From assembly GCA_903827345.1 (NCBI GenBank), contig CAIKID010000302.1:1-10602 (forward strand): a stretch of 10,602 bases of DNA. The letters are read 5' to 3'. This DNA is from an uncultured Actinomycetes bacterium (GTDB lineage Bacteria > Actinomycetota > Actinomycetes > Nanopelagicales > Nanopelagicaceae). This document shows positions 1 through 7,599 of the stretch, in pieces (position 1 is the first letter of the stretch; the number at the start of each line of letters is the position of its first letter). The notes under the pieces are model-generated. The model was not told the DNA's origin. It searched no databases and was given only the letters and a program-made list of their open reading frames with translations. A program made the position numbers and the translations under genes.

Positions 1-1374
1 CATTCGAGCCTGATCTTTATTGGAGCTGCGCACGCCGGTAATATCTTTCTCAGTTATCAGCGCACTCTTGAACTCGTGCGAGATAAACCCATGTTCGATC
101 GGTGTAGCTATTACATAAATCGCATCGCGAGTCAGACCCGATGAAATATTTTTAAGCAGTCGGACGGGAAGACCCGATTGCTGAAATAACTTTGCGTAGC
201 GCTCAACAATTCCCGGCCCCGCGGCGGTAAATACAAGTAGGTACTTCTCTGTTAACCACTCTTGCAGATCGGCTACAAGTCCTTCAGTGCGGCCCTTGTA
301 TTCTGGTACCCCCAACAGCGGAATACTCTGATCACCCTCGGAGTAGTCGCTGGAATATGGATCGATCGAAGTCCAATGATTGGCTCGTTCCCGCAGTTGG
401 TTCAATGTAAAATAACCGCCACCCGCCAGCTCGGCAGTGAGGTTAATAGGAGCCTCTGCCCCGTGAGCGGCATTCGACCAAGAAGCATCTAGGAATTCCT
501 TATTTGTCGCGACTAGATCCAACGCTCGAGAGTTGATGCGCGGTTCATCGATAAGAACTATCTGAAAATTTACTGGCAGTAAATCCACAATCGATGTCAG
601 ATCATTTCTCAACAATCCCTGCAGCGATTCCATTCCATCAACATAAATTCCCTCTGATAATTTTGCCGTGAGCTCCGCTACCTCTGGAAAGGTGGTGGTC
701 AGGTAGCGCGCACGCTCTCTAATCTTGGGCGTCAGCAATATCTCGCGACAGGGGTAGATGGTCACCTGTCCCGTTACCGGTTCATAGGTCCTTTGATCGG
801 CGACCGTAAACCAAGCAATCTCTTCAATCTGATCTCCGAAGAAATCAATACGGATGGGATGATCTTGATCTGGGAGAAAGAGATCGAGAATTCCACCGCG
901 AACTGCAAAGTCACCGCGCCTTTCAACAAGATCCGTTCTTATGAATCCCAAGAGAACAAGGTGGGCGATCAACTCGCTCATGGGTATCTCTTGATCAATT
1001 TCGAGTGTTAGTAGCGGAATTTCCAGCGGGGCGATGGGTTGAATCAAGGCTCGTACCGAGGTCACGATTACCTTGGCGGTGGCGAAGTTGGAGAGAACCT
1101 TGATGCGAGTAGCGACGGTGTCGCTCTTGGGACTGAGTTTTTCGTGGGGCAGAGTCTCCCAGGGAGGAAGTTCTACTACCGCGCCCGAACCAAGATAGGT
1201 ATCTAATTCATCCTTAAGTTCGCTCGCCCGCCTGGAAGAGGCAGTGACCACGATGAGTGGTGAGCGTTCACTTCGAGCGGCTAGCAAGAGACCGACGGTG
1301 GAGGTCGGAGCGGCTAGGTGTTCGGCCGATTGATCAATCTCAATATCCGAGAAGGCGCGCAGCAGAGTGCTCAT
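1..1374 (-). CDS. mfd: Transcription-repair coupling factor Mfd, N-terminal part (cut by left window edge)
   Basis: Mfd is a cytoplasmic DNA translocase that removes RNA polymerase stalled at DNA lesions and recruits UvrA for nucleotide excision repair. An uninterrupted minus-strand frame of 458 codons runs from the ATG at 1374 off the left edge. It covers the UvrB-like N-terminal module. Residues 69-78 read LPPWETLPHE, followed by KLSPKSD, a hallmark of Mfd. Residues about 150-184 carry VERRGDFAVRGGILDLFLP and then a DFFGDQIEEI segment, as in Mfd and UvrB. Around residue 440 a LITEKDITG segment resembles the end of this module. The RNA polymerase-interacting domain, the helicase motors and the C-terminal domain lie outside the window; family members are about 1,150-1,200 aa. 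The start is supported by GGGGAGG at 1380-1386, five bases upstream. It is divergent from ppc. Identity is seen directly; function is family knowledge. Confidence 0.95.
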   Translation of the reverse strand, partial: MSTLLRAFSDIEIDQSAEHLAAPTSTVGLLLAARSERSPLIVVTASSRRASELKDELDTYLGSGAVVELPPWETLPHEKLSPKSDTVATRIKVLSNFATAKVIVTSVRALIQPIAPLEIPLLTLEIDQEIPMSELIAHLVLLGFIRTDLVERRGDFAVRGGILDLFLPDQDHPIRIDFFGDQIEEIAWFTVADQRTYEPVTGQVTIYPCREILLTPKIRERARYLTTTFPEVAELTAKLSEGIYVDGMESLQGLLRNDLTSIVDLLPVNFQIVLIDEPRINSRALDLVATNKEFLDASWSNAAHGAEAPINLTAELAGGGYFTLNQLRERANHWTSIDPYSSDYSEGDQSIPLLGVPEYKGRTEGLVADLQEWLTEKYLLVFTAAGPGIVERYAKLFQQSGLPVRLLKNISSGLTRDAIYVIATPIEHGFISHEFKSALITEKDITGVRSSNKDQARM

Positions 1375-1396
1375 GACCACCTCCCCACGCCAAAAG

Positions 1397-1421
1397 CCCC
1401 CAAATTCCAAAGAGTTGGGGG
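1397..1421 (-). promoter_or_regulatory. G/C-rich hairpin in the predicted mfd leader
   Basis: CCCCCAA (1397-1403) and TTGGGGG (1415-1421) are a perfect 7-bp inverted repeat around an 11-base loop. Read on the minus strand the stem is followed by CTTTTGG and, ten bases after the stem, by the GGGGAGG ribosome-binding site of mfd. It could act as a weak terminator or attenuator, or modulate mfd translation. The U tract is only four bases, so it is a poor intrinsic terminator. The repeat is seen directly; any function is inference. Confidence 0.3.
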
Positions 1422-1423
1422 TA

Positions 1424-1433
1424 CTTAATTAAG
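1424..1433. repeat. 10-bp AT-rich palindrome between mfd and ppc
   Basis: CTTAATTAAG is a perfect palindrome immediately beside the G/C-rich hairpin. It sits where the start of the mfd transcript is expected if TAGAAT (1437-1442, minus) is its -10 box. It could be an operator, an easily melted promoter core, or chance; a 10-base palindrome alone is weak evidence. Confidence 0.2.
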
Positions 1434-1516
1434 GGAATTCTAGCCCTCTGGGGATGGGATGATTTACCCCTGTACAAGCCCCCACCGGTGTGGGCCGCAT
1501 CGCTTAGCCAATCCGC

Positions 1517-1522
1517 GGAGGT
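1517..1522 (+). promoter_or_regulatory. Ribosome-binding site of ppc
   Basis: GGAGGT matches the anti-Shine-Dalgarno core and lies nine bases before the ATG at 1532. It fixes that start, which also gives an N-terminus typical of the family. Confidence 0.75.
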
Positions 1523-1531
1523 AACGCGAGC

Positions 1532-4168
1532 ATGAGCAATCCCAATCAGTCCGCCGATCCAAAGAGTTACATCGCGCGCGATGATCAAGCGCTGCGCAGT
1601 GATGTACGCAAACTCGGTGAGTTACTGGGAGAGACTCTGGTGCGTCAAGAGGGCGCCGACTTATTGCAGTTAGTCGAATCCGTTCGTAAGGCCGTTCGCG
1701 AAGGCGGCGGCGAAGAGATTCTGTCAAAGCTTTCGGTAGAAGATAGTGTGCAACTTGTTCGCGCATTCAGTACCTACTTTCATCTTGCCAATGTCGCCGA
1801 GCAGGTTCACCGCGCCCGCGTACTTCACGATGAACGTGAAGCGAGTGGCTCGTGGATCTCTCGCGCTGTAGATCGAATCATCGAGGCGCAAGAAAGTGGC
1901 CACGAGATCACGCAGGTAGATTTGCAAAGTTGGATGGATGAATTTTCGGTCCGCCCCGTCTTCACCGCGCACCCAACTGAAGCGGCTCGTCGATCAGTAC
2001 TGAGTAAGTTGGGAACAATCGCTGATTTGCTCGACGATAAGAAAGGTCCAGTGCAAGAGCGACGGTTAGCCGAAACCGTTGATCTCCTCTGGCAGACCGA
2101 TGAACTGCGTTTAGGACAACCCGAGCCGCTTGATGAAGCGGTCAACGCGCTCTACTATCTTGATGATCTCTTTTCCATGACCGTTCCAGAAGTCTTGGAT
2201 GATTTCGCTCGTGAGCTTTCGCGTTTGGGCGTAACCATCTCTCCTACCTCACGTCCGCTCTCCTTTGGAACGTGGATCGGTGGAGATCGAGATGGCAATC
2301 CAAATATCACCGCGGCAATAACCCGAGATGCCATAACGCTCCAAATAGGTCACTTCATACGAGCTATGTTGGCAGCGCTCGATCCACTGCGCCAGGCTCT
2401 GTCGGTCTCAACTCGTATCGCTGGTGCATCGCAGCAGCTGCAAGATTCAGTGACGCGAGATTTAGATAACCTCCCTGAGATCGAAGCTCGCTTCCGTCGC
2501 CTGAACGTCGAGGAGCCATACCGCCTTAAAGCGACTGCGATCAGACACCGCTTGATTCTTACGCAGCGTCGCCATGCAGCCAATGCACCGCACCAGGTGG
2601 GCAGGGATTACGAGAATACCGCTGAACTCTTAGCCGACCTCACTCTTATGCGTGACTCGCTCCTCGCCCACAAGGGTGAACTCATCGCTCATGGCCTCTT
2701 AGAGCGGGTTATTCGCTCGGTTTCAACCTTTGGAATTACACATGCAACGATGGATGTTCGCGAACATTCTGACGCGCACCATCATGCTTTGGCACAATTA
2801 AAAGCCAATCCAGATTCGATTGATACCCTCGCTCAGAACACCATTGATACCTTTAAGGCAATCAACGATTTGATTCAGAAGTTTGGCCCTGAAGTTATCG
2901 AGACCTACATTATTTCGATGACAAAATCTCACACCGATGTACTCGCAGCCGTAGAACTGGCAACGCACGCTGGTCTCGTCGTGGGTGGACATTCCAAAGT
3001 CGGCTTCGCTCCACTATTAGAAACAGTCGCAGAGTTGCGCGCTGCCGATACCATATTGGATCTCTTACTCTCTGATTCGAAGTATCGCGAGATTGTGAAG
3101 AGTCGCCATGATGTACAAGAGGTAATGCTCGGCTACTCCGATTCCAATAAGGACGCCGGTATTGCTACATCGCAGTGGGAAATTCATAAAGCACAACGCA
3201 AGTTGCGCGACGTTGCTATTAAACACGGCGTAAAGCTCCGACTCTTCCATGGTCGCGGTGGCTCAGTTGGTCGCGGCGGCGGACCTACCTACGATGCCTT
3301 AATTGCTCTCCCTTGGGGATCCATAGATGGGCAGGTGAAAATGACCGAGCAGGGCGAAGTTATCTCGGATAAATATGCACTTCCGGCACTCGCTCGCGAA
3401 AATGTTGAACTCACATTGGCAGCAGCTCTCGAGGCTACCGTTCTCAATCGCGCACCGCGTCAGAGCCCTGCAGATTTGGCAAAGTGGAGCAGCTGTATGG
3501 ACCTTGTGAGCGATAACGCTTTTGCCAGATACCGCGAACTCGTCGATCATCCAGATCTGCCCGCATATTTTTACGCATCGACTCCCGTTGAACAGCTAGG
3601 TGACCTCTTCTTGGGATCGCGCCCATCGCGTCGTCCTGATGCCTCTAGCGGGCTAGGCAGCTTGCGCGCAATTCCCTGGGTCTTCGGTTGGACCCAATCG
3701 CGTCAGATCGTCCCAGGCTGGTTCGGAGTCGGATCTGGTTTGAAAGCTGCGCGCGAAGCGGGGCAGTCACCCGTGCTCACTGGCATGTTGCAGGATTGGC
3801 ACTTCTTTAGAACTTTTATTTCTAACGTTGAAATGACATTAGCTAAGACAGATTTAGTTATGGCGGGTAAATATGTCGATCGTCTGGTCGACCCCAGCTT
3901 GCATCATTTTCTCGCCACAATTGCGGAGGAGTTCAACCTCACCCGCACCGAGATAATGCTCTTGACCCAAAAGAGCGAAATTCTCGGCGATCAGCCGATC
4001 TTGGCACGGACCTTAGGCGTCCGCGATGCTTATCTTGCGCCCTTGCATTTGTTGCAAATATCTCTGCTGGAACGGGTGCGTATCGGAGAGAGCCCAGACA
4101 GCACGATACGCAGAGCGCTCTTGCTTACTATTAATGGTGTTGCCGCGGGGCTAAGAAATACTGGCTGA
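1532..4168 (+). CDS. ppc: Phosphoenolpyruvate carboxylase
   Basis: This enzyme adds bicarbonate to phosphoenolpyruvate to give oxaloacetate and phosphate, replenishing the TCA cycle. The 878-aa protein is complete and in the usual bacterial range. Key motifs are in order. FTAHPTEAARRS begins at residue 144, with catalytic His147. GTWIGGDRDGNP starts at 246. GYSDSNKDAG starts at 534, with Lys540. LFHGRGGSVGRGGG starts at 571, with His573, Arg575 and Arg581. The C-terminus ends in RNTG, the conserved tail whose Asn helps bind the aspartate inhibitor in the E. coli enzyme. The conserved Lys of the EMTLAKTDL segment is also present, so aspartate inhibition is likely retained. The gene is alone on its strand, divergent from mfd and convergent with secA. 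All catalytic residues I can check are present, so it should be active. Confidence 0.98.
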   Translation: MSNPNQSADPKSYIARDDQALRSDVRKLGELLGETLVRQEGADLLQLVESVRKAVREGGGEEILSKLSVEDSVQLVRAFSTYFHLANVAEQVHRARVLHDEREASGSWISRAVDRIIEAQESGHEITQVDLQSWMDEFSVRPVFTAHPTEAARRSVLSKLGTIADLLDDKKGPVQERRLAETVDLLWQTDELRLGQPEPLDEAVNALYYLDDLFSMTVPEVLDDFARELSRLGVTISPTSRPLSFGTWIGGDRDGNPNITAAITRDAITLQIGHFIRAMLAALDPLRQALSVSTRIAGASQQLQDSVTRDLDNLPEIEARFRRLNVEEPYRLKATAIRHRLILTQRRHAANAPHQVGRDYENTAELLADLTLMRDSLLAHKGELIAHGLLERVIRSVSTFGITHATMDVREHSDAHHHALAQLKANPDSIDTLAQNTIDTFKAINDLIQKFGPEVIETYIISMTKSHTDVLAAVELATHAGLVVGGHSKVGFAPLLETVAELRAADTILDLLLSDSKYREIVKSRHDVQEVMLGYSDSNKDAGIATSQWEIHKAQRKLRDVAIKHGVKLRLFHGRGGSVGRGGGPTYDALIALPWGSIDGQVKMTEQGEVISDKYALPALARENVELTLAAALEATVLNRAPRQSPADLAKWSSCMDLVSDNAFARYRELVDHPDLPAYFYASTPVEQLGDLFLGSRPSRRPDASSGLGSLRAIPWVFGWTQSRQIVPGWFGVGSGLKAAREAGQSPVLTGMLQDWHFFRTFISNVEMTLAKTDLVMAGKYVDRLVDPSLHHFLATIAEEFNLTRTEIMLLTQKSEILGDQPILARTLGVRDAYLAPLHLLQISLLERVRIGESPDSTIRRALLLTINGVAAGLRNTG

Positions 4169-4169
4169 G

Positions 4170-6857
4170 TTAAGCCGCACCGTGACAGCGCTTGTACTTC
4201 CTGCCGGAACCACAAGGACAGGGAGCATTCTTGGGAGTTCCACCAGTCTGCTGAGTTGAACCATCTTCTTCGGCTGCGGTGTAACGCAATTGACTGACTT
4301 CGGCTTGTTCTGGCACTTCTAGTCCCGGCGCAGCGATGACAGGAGCGCCATTCTCATCTGTCGCTTCAACGTTAACTTCAACATGGAAGAGCAAACCAAC
4401 CAACTCTTCCTTAATTGCATCCATCATTGCGGAGAATAACTCGTAGCCTTCGCGTTGATACTCAACGAGTGGGTCGCGTTGGGCCATGGCACGCAGGCCA
4501 ATGCCCTCTTGCAAATAATCCATCTCATAGAGATGCTCTCGCCATTTACGGTCGAGAACTGATAGCAGCACCTTACGTTCGAGTTCGCGGGTTACTGGCT
4601 CGCTGAGTGACTCTTCCCGGAGAACATATTGAGCCCTGGCATCTTCGAGCACGCGATTCAATACGAGATCGGCATCAAGATTTGCGAGACCGCCTACTTC
4701 AGCGGCAATTGATTGTGCCGTAATTGAAGCTGGATATAAAACGTTGAGTGCCAGGAATAACGCATCGAGATCCCATTGCTCTGGATAACCCTCGGCCGTT
4801 GCACCCTGTACATATGCGGTAATGGTATCTTCTAAGAAGTTCTTGACCTGCTCGCTAATATCAGCACCTTCGAGTACTTCACGACGCTCTGAATAAACAA
4901 CAGTGCGCTGCCGATTCATGACATCGTCATATTTCAAAACATTTTTACGCATCTCGAAGTTGAGCGACTCAACTTGAGTTTGAGCAGAGCGAATTGCATT
5001 AGAGACCATCTTTGATTCGATAGGTACGTCATCCGCGATTCCAGCTGCCCCAAGGAAGCGTTCTACTAATCCGGAGTTAAATCGTCGCATCAGGTCATCT
5101 TGCAGCGAGAGATAGAAACGAGATTCTCCTGGATCACCTTGGCGTCCCGAGCGGCCGCGCAATTGGTTATCAATACGGCGAGATTCGTGGCGTTCGGTGC
5201 CAAGGACATAAAGACCTCCCGCAGCTACGACAGTTTCATGCTCGACCGCAACAGCAGTCTTCTGCTTTGCGATCTCAGCAGGCCAAGCGGCTTCATAATC
5301 CTCAGGGGTTTCGGCGGGATTTAATCCGCGATGTTGCAGTTCAAAGTCGGCCATAAACTCGGGATTTCCACCGAGCATAATGTCGGTACCTCGGCCAGCC
5401 ATATTTGTCGCGACGGTTACCGCACCTACGCTTCCCGCACGAGCAATAACTGCTGCTTCACGCTCATGTTGCTTCGCGTTCAAAACTTCATGCTTAATTC
5501 CGCGACGAGTCAAGACTGCGGAGAGTTCTTCAGATTTCTCGACTGAAACGGTTCCGACCAGCACAGGTTGGCCAGCCTTATGGCGTTTTGCAATATCGTC
5601 GGCAACAGCCACGAATTTGGCGCTCTCTGTTTTATAAATGAGATCAGAGGAGTCGACGCGAGCAGTCGGCTTATTAGTTGGAATTGGAATAACGCCCAGC
5701 TTATAAATCTGCATAAATTCGGCGGCTTCGGTCATCGCGGTACCGGTCATTCCCGACAATTTCGCATATAGGCGGAAATAGTTCTGCAATGTTATCGTTG
5801 CCAGAGTCTGATTTTCATCTTTAATCTCGATGCGCTCCTTTGCTTCAAGCGCTTGGTGCAGGCCTTCGGCATACCGCCGGCCGGCGAGCATACGACCGGT
5901 GTGTTCGTCGACAATAAGCAGTTCGCCATTCATGACAACATAGTCTTTATCGCGCTTAAATAACTCCTTGGCGCGGATACCGTTGTTGAGGTAACCGATT
6001 AAGGGGGTGTTAACTGCTTCGTACAGGTTTTCAATGCCAAGTGACTTTTCAACTTTAGTCACACCCTCTTCAAGTATTGATACCGTCTTCTTCTTCTCAT
6101 CAATTTCATAATGCAGATCACGTTGCATCTGGCCACAGATGTTGGCGAACTCGACGTACCATTTTGTGGCCTTATCGGCTGGTCCACTAATAATGAGCGG
6201 AGTTCTAGCCTCGTCAACCAAGATGGAGTCAACTTCATCCACGATGGCAAAGTTGTGCTCGCGCTGAACGCAATCTTCTAATGACCAGGCCATGTTGTCG
6301 CGCAGGTAGTCAAAACCAAATTCGTTATTAGTACCGTAGGTAATATCTGCTGCGTACGCTTCGCGACGCTCGGCCGGGGTCATACTTGCGAGGATTACAC
6401 CAACACGCAGACCTAAGAATCGGTGAACGCGGCCCATCCATTCGCTATCGCGCTCGGCTAAATAATCATTTGTAGTGACTACGTGAACGCCCTTGCCAGT
6501 TATCGCATTGAGATATGCCGGGAGGGTTGAAACCAGAGTCTTACCTTCACCGGTGCGCATCTCGGCGATATTTCCTAAGTGGAGCGCAGCTCCACCCATA
6601 ATCTGCACATCGTAGTGACGCTGTCCCAGGGTGCGCATTGCAGCCTGACGAACGGTAGCGAAGGCTTCTGGAAGCAGAGAGTTGAGGTCCTCCCCAGCAG
6701 CGTAGCGATCCCGAAATTTCTGAGTTTGGGCCCGCAGCTCTTCATCGCTGAGAGCGACAACCTTGGACTCCCAAGAGTTAACCTCTTCAGCAATTTTCTC
6801 TAGGTTGCGAATCGCACGACCCTCGCCAGCGCGAAGGATTTTATCTAGAACAGCCAC
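4170..6857 (-). CDS. secA: Preprotein translocase ATPase SecA (SecA1 type)
   Basis: SecA binds secretory preproteins and drives them through the SecYEG channel by ATP hydrolysis, on the inner face of the membrane. The 895-aa protein is complete. Visible motifs are the Q motif (HYDVQIMGG, 81-89), Walker A (GEGKT, 103-107), Walker B (DEVD, 207-210), the second motor domain with TNMAGRGTDI (484-493) and the arginine-finger motif (HESRRIDNQLRGRSGRQGDPG region, 557-577). The scaffold and wing domains follow, then a low-complexity linker and a C-terminal SEC-C zinc motif. Its ligands are Cys880, Cys882, Cys891 and His892, which in relatives bind SecB or ribosomes. The motor is full length, so this is the housekeeping SecA1 and not an accessory SecA2. 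The start is GTG at 6857, chosen because the protein then begins with the family's AVLDKILRAGEGR; GAGGG three bases upstream is a close-spaced ribosome-binding site. It may be read from the comF transcript. Confidence 0.98.
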   Translation of the reverse strand: MAVLDKILRAGEGRAIRNLEKIAEEVNSWESKVVALSDEELRAQTQKFRDRYAAGEDLNSLLPEAFATVRQAAMRTLGQRHYDVQIMGGAALHLGNIAEMRTGEGKTLVSTLPAYLNAITGKGVHVVTTNDYLAERDSEWMGRVHRFLGLRVGVILASMTPAERREAYAADITYGTNNEFGFDYLRDNMAWSLEDCVQREHNFAIVDEVDSILVDEARTPLIISGPADKATKWYVEFANICGQMQRDLHYEIDEKKKTVSILEEGVTKVEKSLGIENLYEAVNTPLIGYLNNGIRAKELFKRDKDYVVMNGELLIVDEHTGRMLAGRRYAEGLHQALEAKERIEIKDENQTLATITLQNYFRLYAKLSGMTGTAMTEAAEFMQIYKLGVIPIPTNKPTARVDSSDLIYKTESAKFVAVADDIAKRHKAGQPVLVGTVSVEKSEELSAVLTRRGIKHEVLNAKQHEREAAVIARAGSVGAVTVATNMAGRGTDIMLGGNPEFMADFELQHRGLNPAETPEDYEAAWPAEIAKQKTAVAVEHETVVAAGGLYVLGTERHESRRIDNQLRGRSGRQGDPGESRFYLSLQDDLMRRFNSGLVERFLGAAGIADDVPIESKMVSNAIRSAQTQVESLNFEMRKNVLKYDDVMNRQRTVVYSERREVLEGADISEQVKNFLEDTITAYVQGATAEGYPEQWDLDALFLALNVLYPASITAQSIAAEVGGLANLDADLVLNRVLEDARAQYVLREESLSEPVTRELERKVLLSVLDRKWREHLYEMDYLQEGIGLRAMAQRDPLVEYQREGYELFSAMMDAIKEELVGLLFHVEVNVEATDENGAPVIAAPGLEVPEQAEVSQLRYTAAEEDGSTQQTGGTPKNAPCPCGSGRKYKRCHGAA

Positions 6858-6904
6858 GAACCCTCATTTCAGAATTTTTTATCATCTACTAGCCCCCTAT
6901 CGTA

Positions 6905-7579
6905 TTAGGAAAAAACACGAGGTGAGACCCCAGCCGCTAGCACCCCACATGGGGTAATTCCGAGCTCCTGCAGGGCTCGTAGCCCCTCTCGGATAGAACT
7001 ACCAGAAGTTACCAGGTCGTCGATCAAAAAGATTCTCTCTGGAACCTGCTGGGTGGAGCGCCGAATATGGCGATTATCCACAGAGTAGGCACCTGACAGA
7101 TTCCTTTCGCGCTCACCCCGATTGAGATTGCTCTGGTCTGCAATCTTGCGATTTACGCGCAGCCCCTCTTTTACTTCAACCTGCTGCGAGGTGGCTCTTT
7201 CAATAAGTGAAGCCGTACGCCGGGCAAGCAGATACGAGTGGCGAAAGCCTCTCTGCCTATTAGCAGCTGAACTCGAAGGGATTGGAATGAGCGTCACTGC
7301 GGAGCCCTGAATCGGGATTATTGCTGCGCTCATGAAAGCTTCAACAATAAGTTGTGCTAAATAATTCCGGGCTGGGGCGCTATTTTGCTCCTTCGCCAAG
7401 AGGATGAGTTGTGATAATTCATCACCGTAATATGCACCAGCCCATAATTTCATACCGCCAATCTCGCCCCCGGTAGGTACTCGAGAGATTTTCTCTTCAC
7501 ATGGATTACAAAGCCAAGGACCAGGGAGGGCGCAGATGAGGCAGGTGGTTGGAAAAAGCATCTGCAGAAGAGAACTCAT
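6905..7579 (-). CDS. comF: ComF-family phosphoribosyltransferase-like protein
   Basis: The 224-aa protein has the ComF architecture: an N-terminal zinc finger with Cys13, Cys16, Cys24 and Cys27 (CLIC and CNPC), then a type I phosphoribosyltransferase fold. The segment NRQRGFRHSYLLAR (107-120), the DQSNLNRGERERN region (148-160) and the PRPP-loop motif IFLIDDLVTSGSS (183-195) are all family signatures. In naturally competent bacteria ComF helps import single-stranded DNA at the inner face of the membrane. Its biochemical substrate is not established, and many Actinobacteria keep it with no known competence. It starts 20 bases after mtrB, with AAGGA at 7591-7595, eleven bases before the ATG. 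A second in-frame ATG at 7561 (residue 7) has no visible ribosome-binding site. Family is firm, role uncertain. Confidence 0.92.
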   Translation of the reverse strand: MSSLLQMLFPTTCLICALPGPWLCNPCEEKISRVPTGGEIGGMKLWAGAYYGDELSQLILLAKEQNSAPARNYLAQLIVEAFMSAAIIPIQGSAVTLIPIPSSSAANRQRGFRHSYLLARRTASLIERATSQQVEVKEGLRVNRKIADQSNLNRGERERNLSGAYSVDNRHIRRSTQQVPERIFLIDDLVTSGSSIREGLRALQELGITPCGVLAAGVSPRVFS

Positions 7580-7599
7580 ACTCGAAACTATCCTTTACT

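Larger units (their letters stand above)
1375..1531. other. Divergent mfd-ppc intergenic region
   Basis: These 157 bases must hold the promoters of both mfd (minus) and ppc (plus). Visible elements are the mfd ribosome-binding site (GGGGAGG, minus, 1380-1386), an inverted repeat (1397-1421), a 10-base AT-rich palindrome (1424-1433), an 8-base palindrome CACCGGTG (1483-1490) and the ppc ribosome-binding site GGAGGT (1517-1522). On the minus strand TAGAAT (1442 to 1437) fits a -10 box and would start mfd transcription near 1430, but the matching -35 position is poor (AAATCA). I see no convincing -35/-10 pair for ppc. No small ORF here looks real. Confidence 0.5.

Noticed and set aside
793..1011. 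Plus-strand ORFs within the mfd region as possible small genes
   Set aside because: The opposite strand carries an unbroken, well-conserved Mfd reading frame throughout.
1425..1441. Neighbouring PacI-like (TTAATTAA) and EcoRI-like (GAATTC) sites, suggesting a cloning junction
   Set aside because: Both flanking genes are intact at this point and divergently arranged as expected; the sites fit ordinary AT-rich intergenic sequence.
6858..6904. A separate secA promoter in the comF-secA gap (TACGAT at 6904-6899, minus, or the A-rich GATAAAAAA stretch)
   Set aside because: A TAnnnT match exists, but no recognisable -35 box lies at the right distance, so it is not better than chance.
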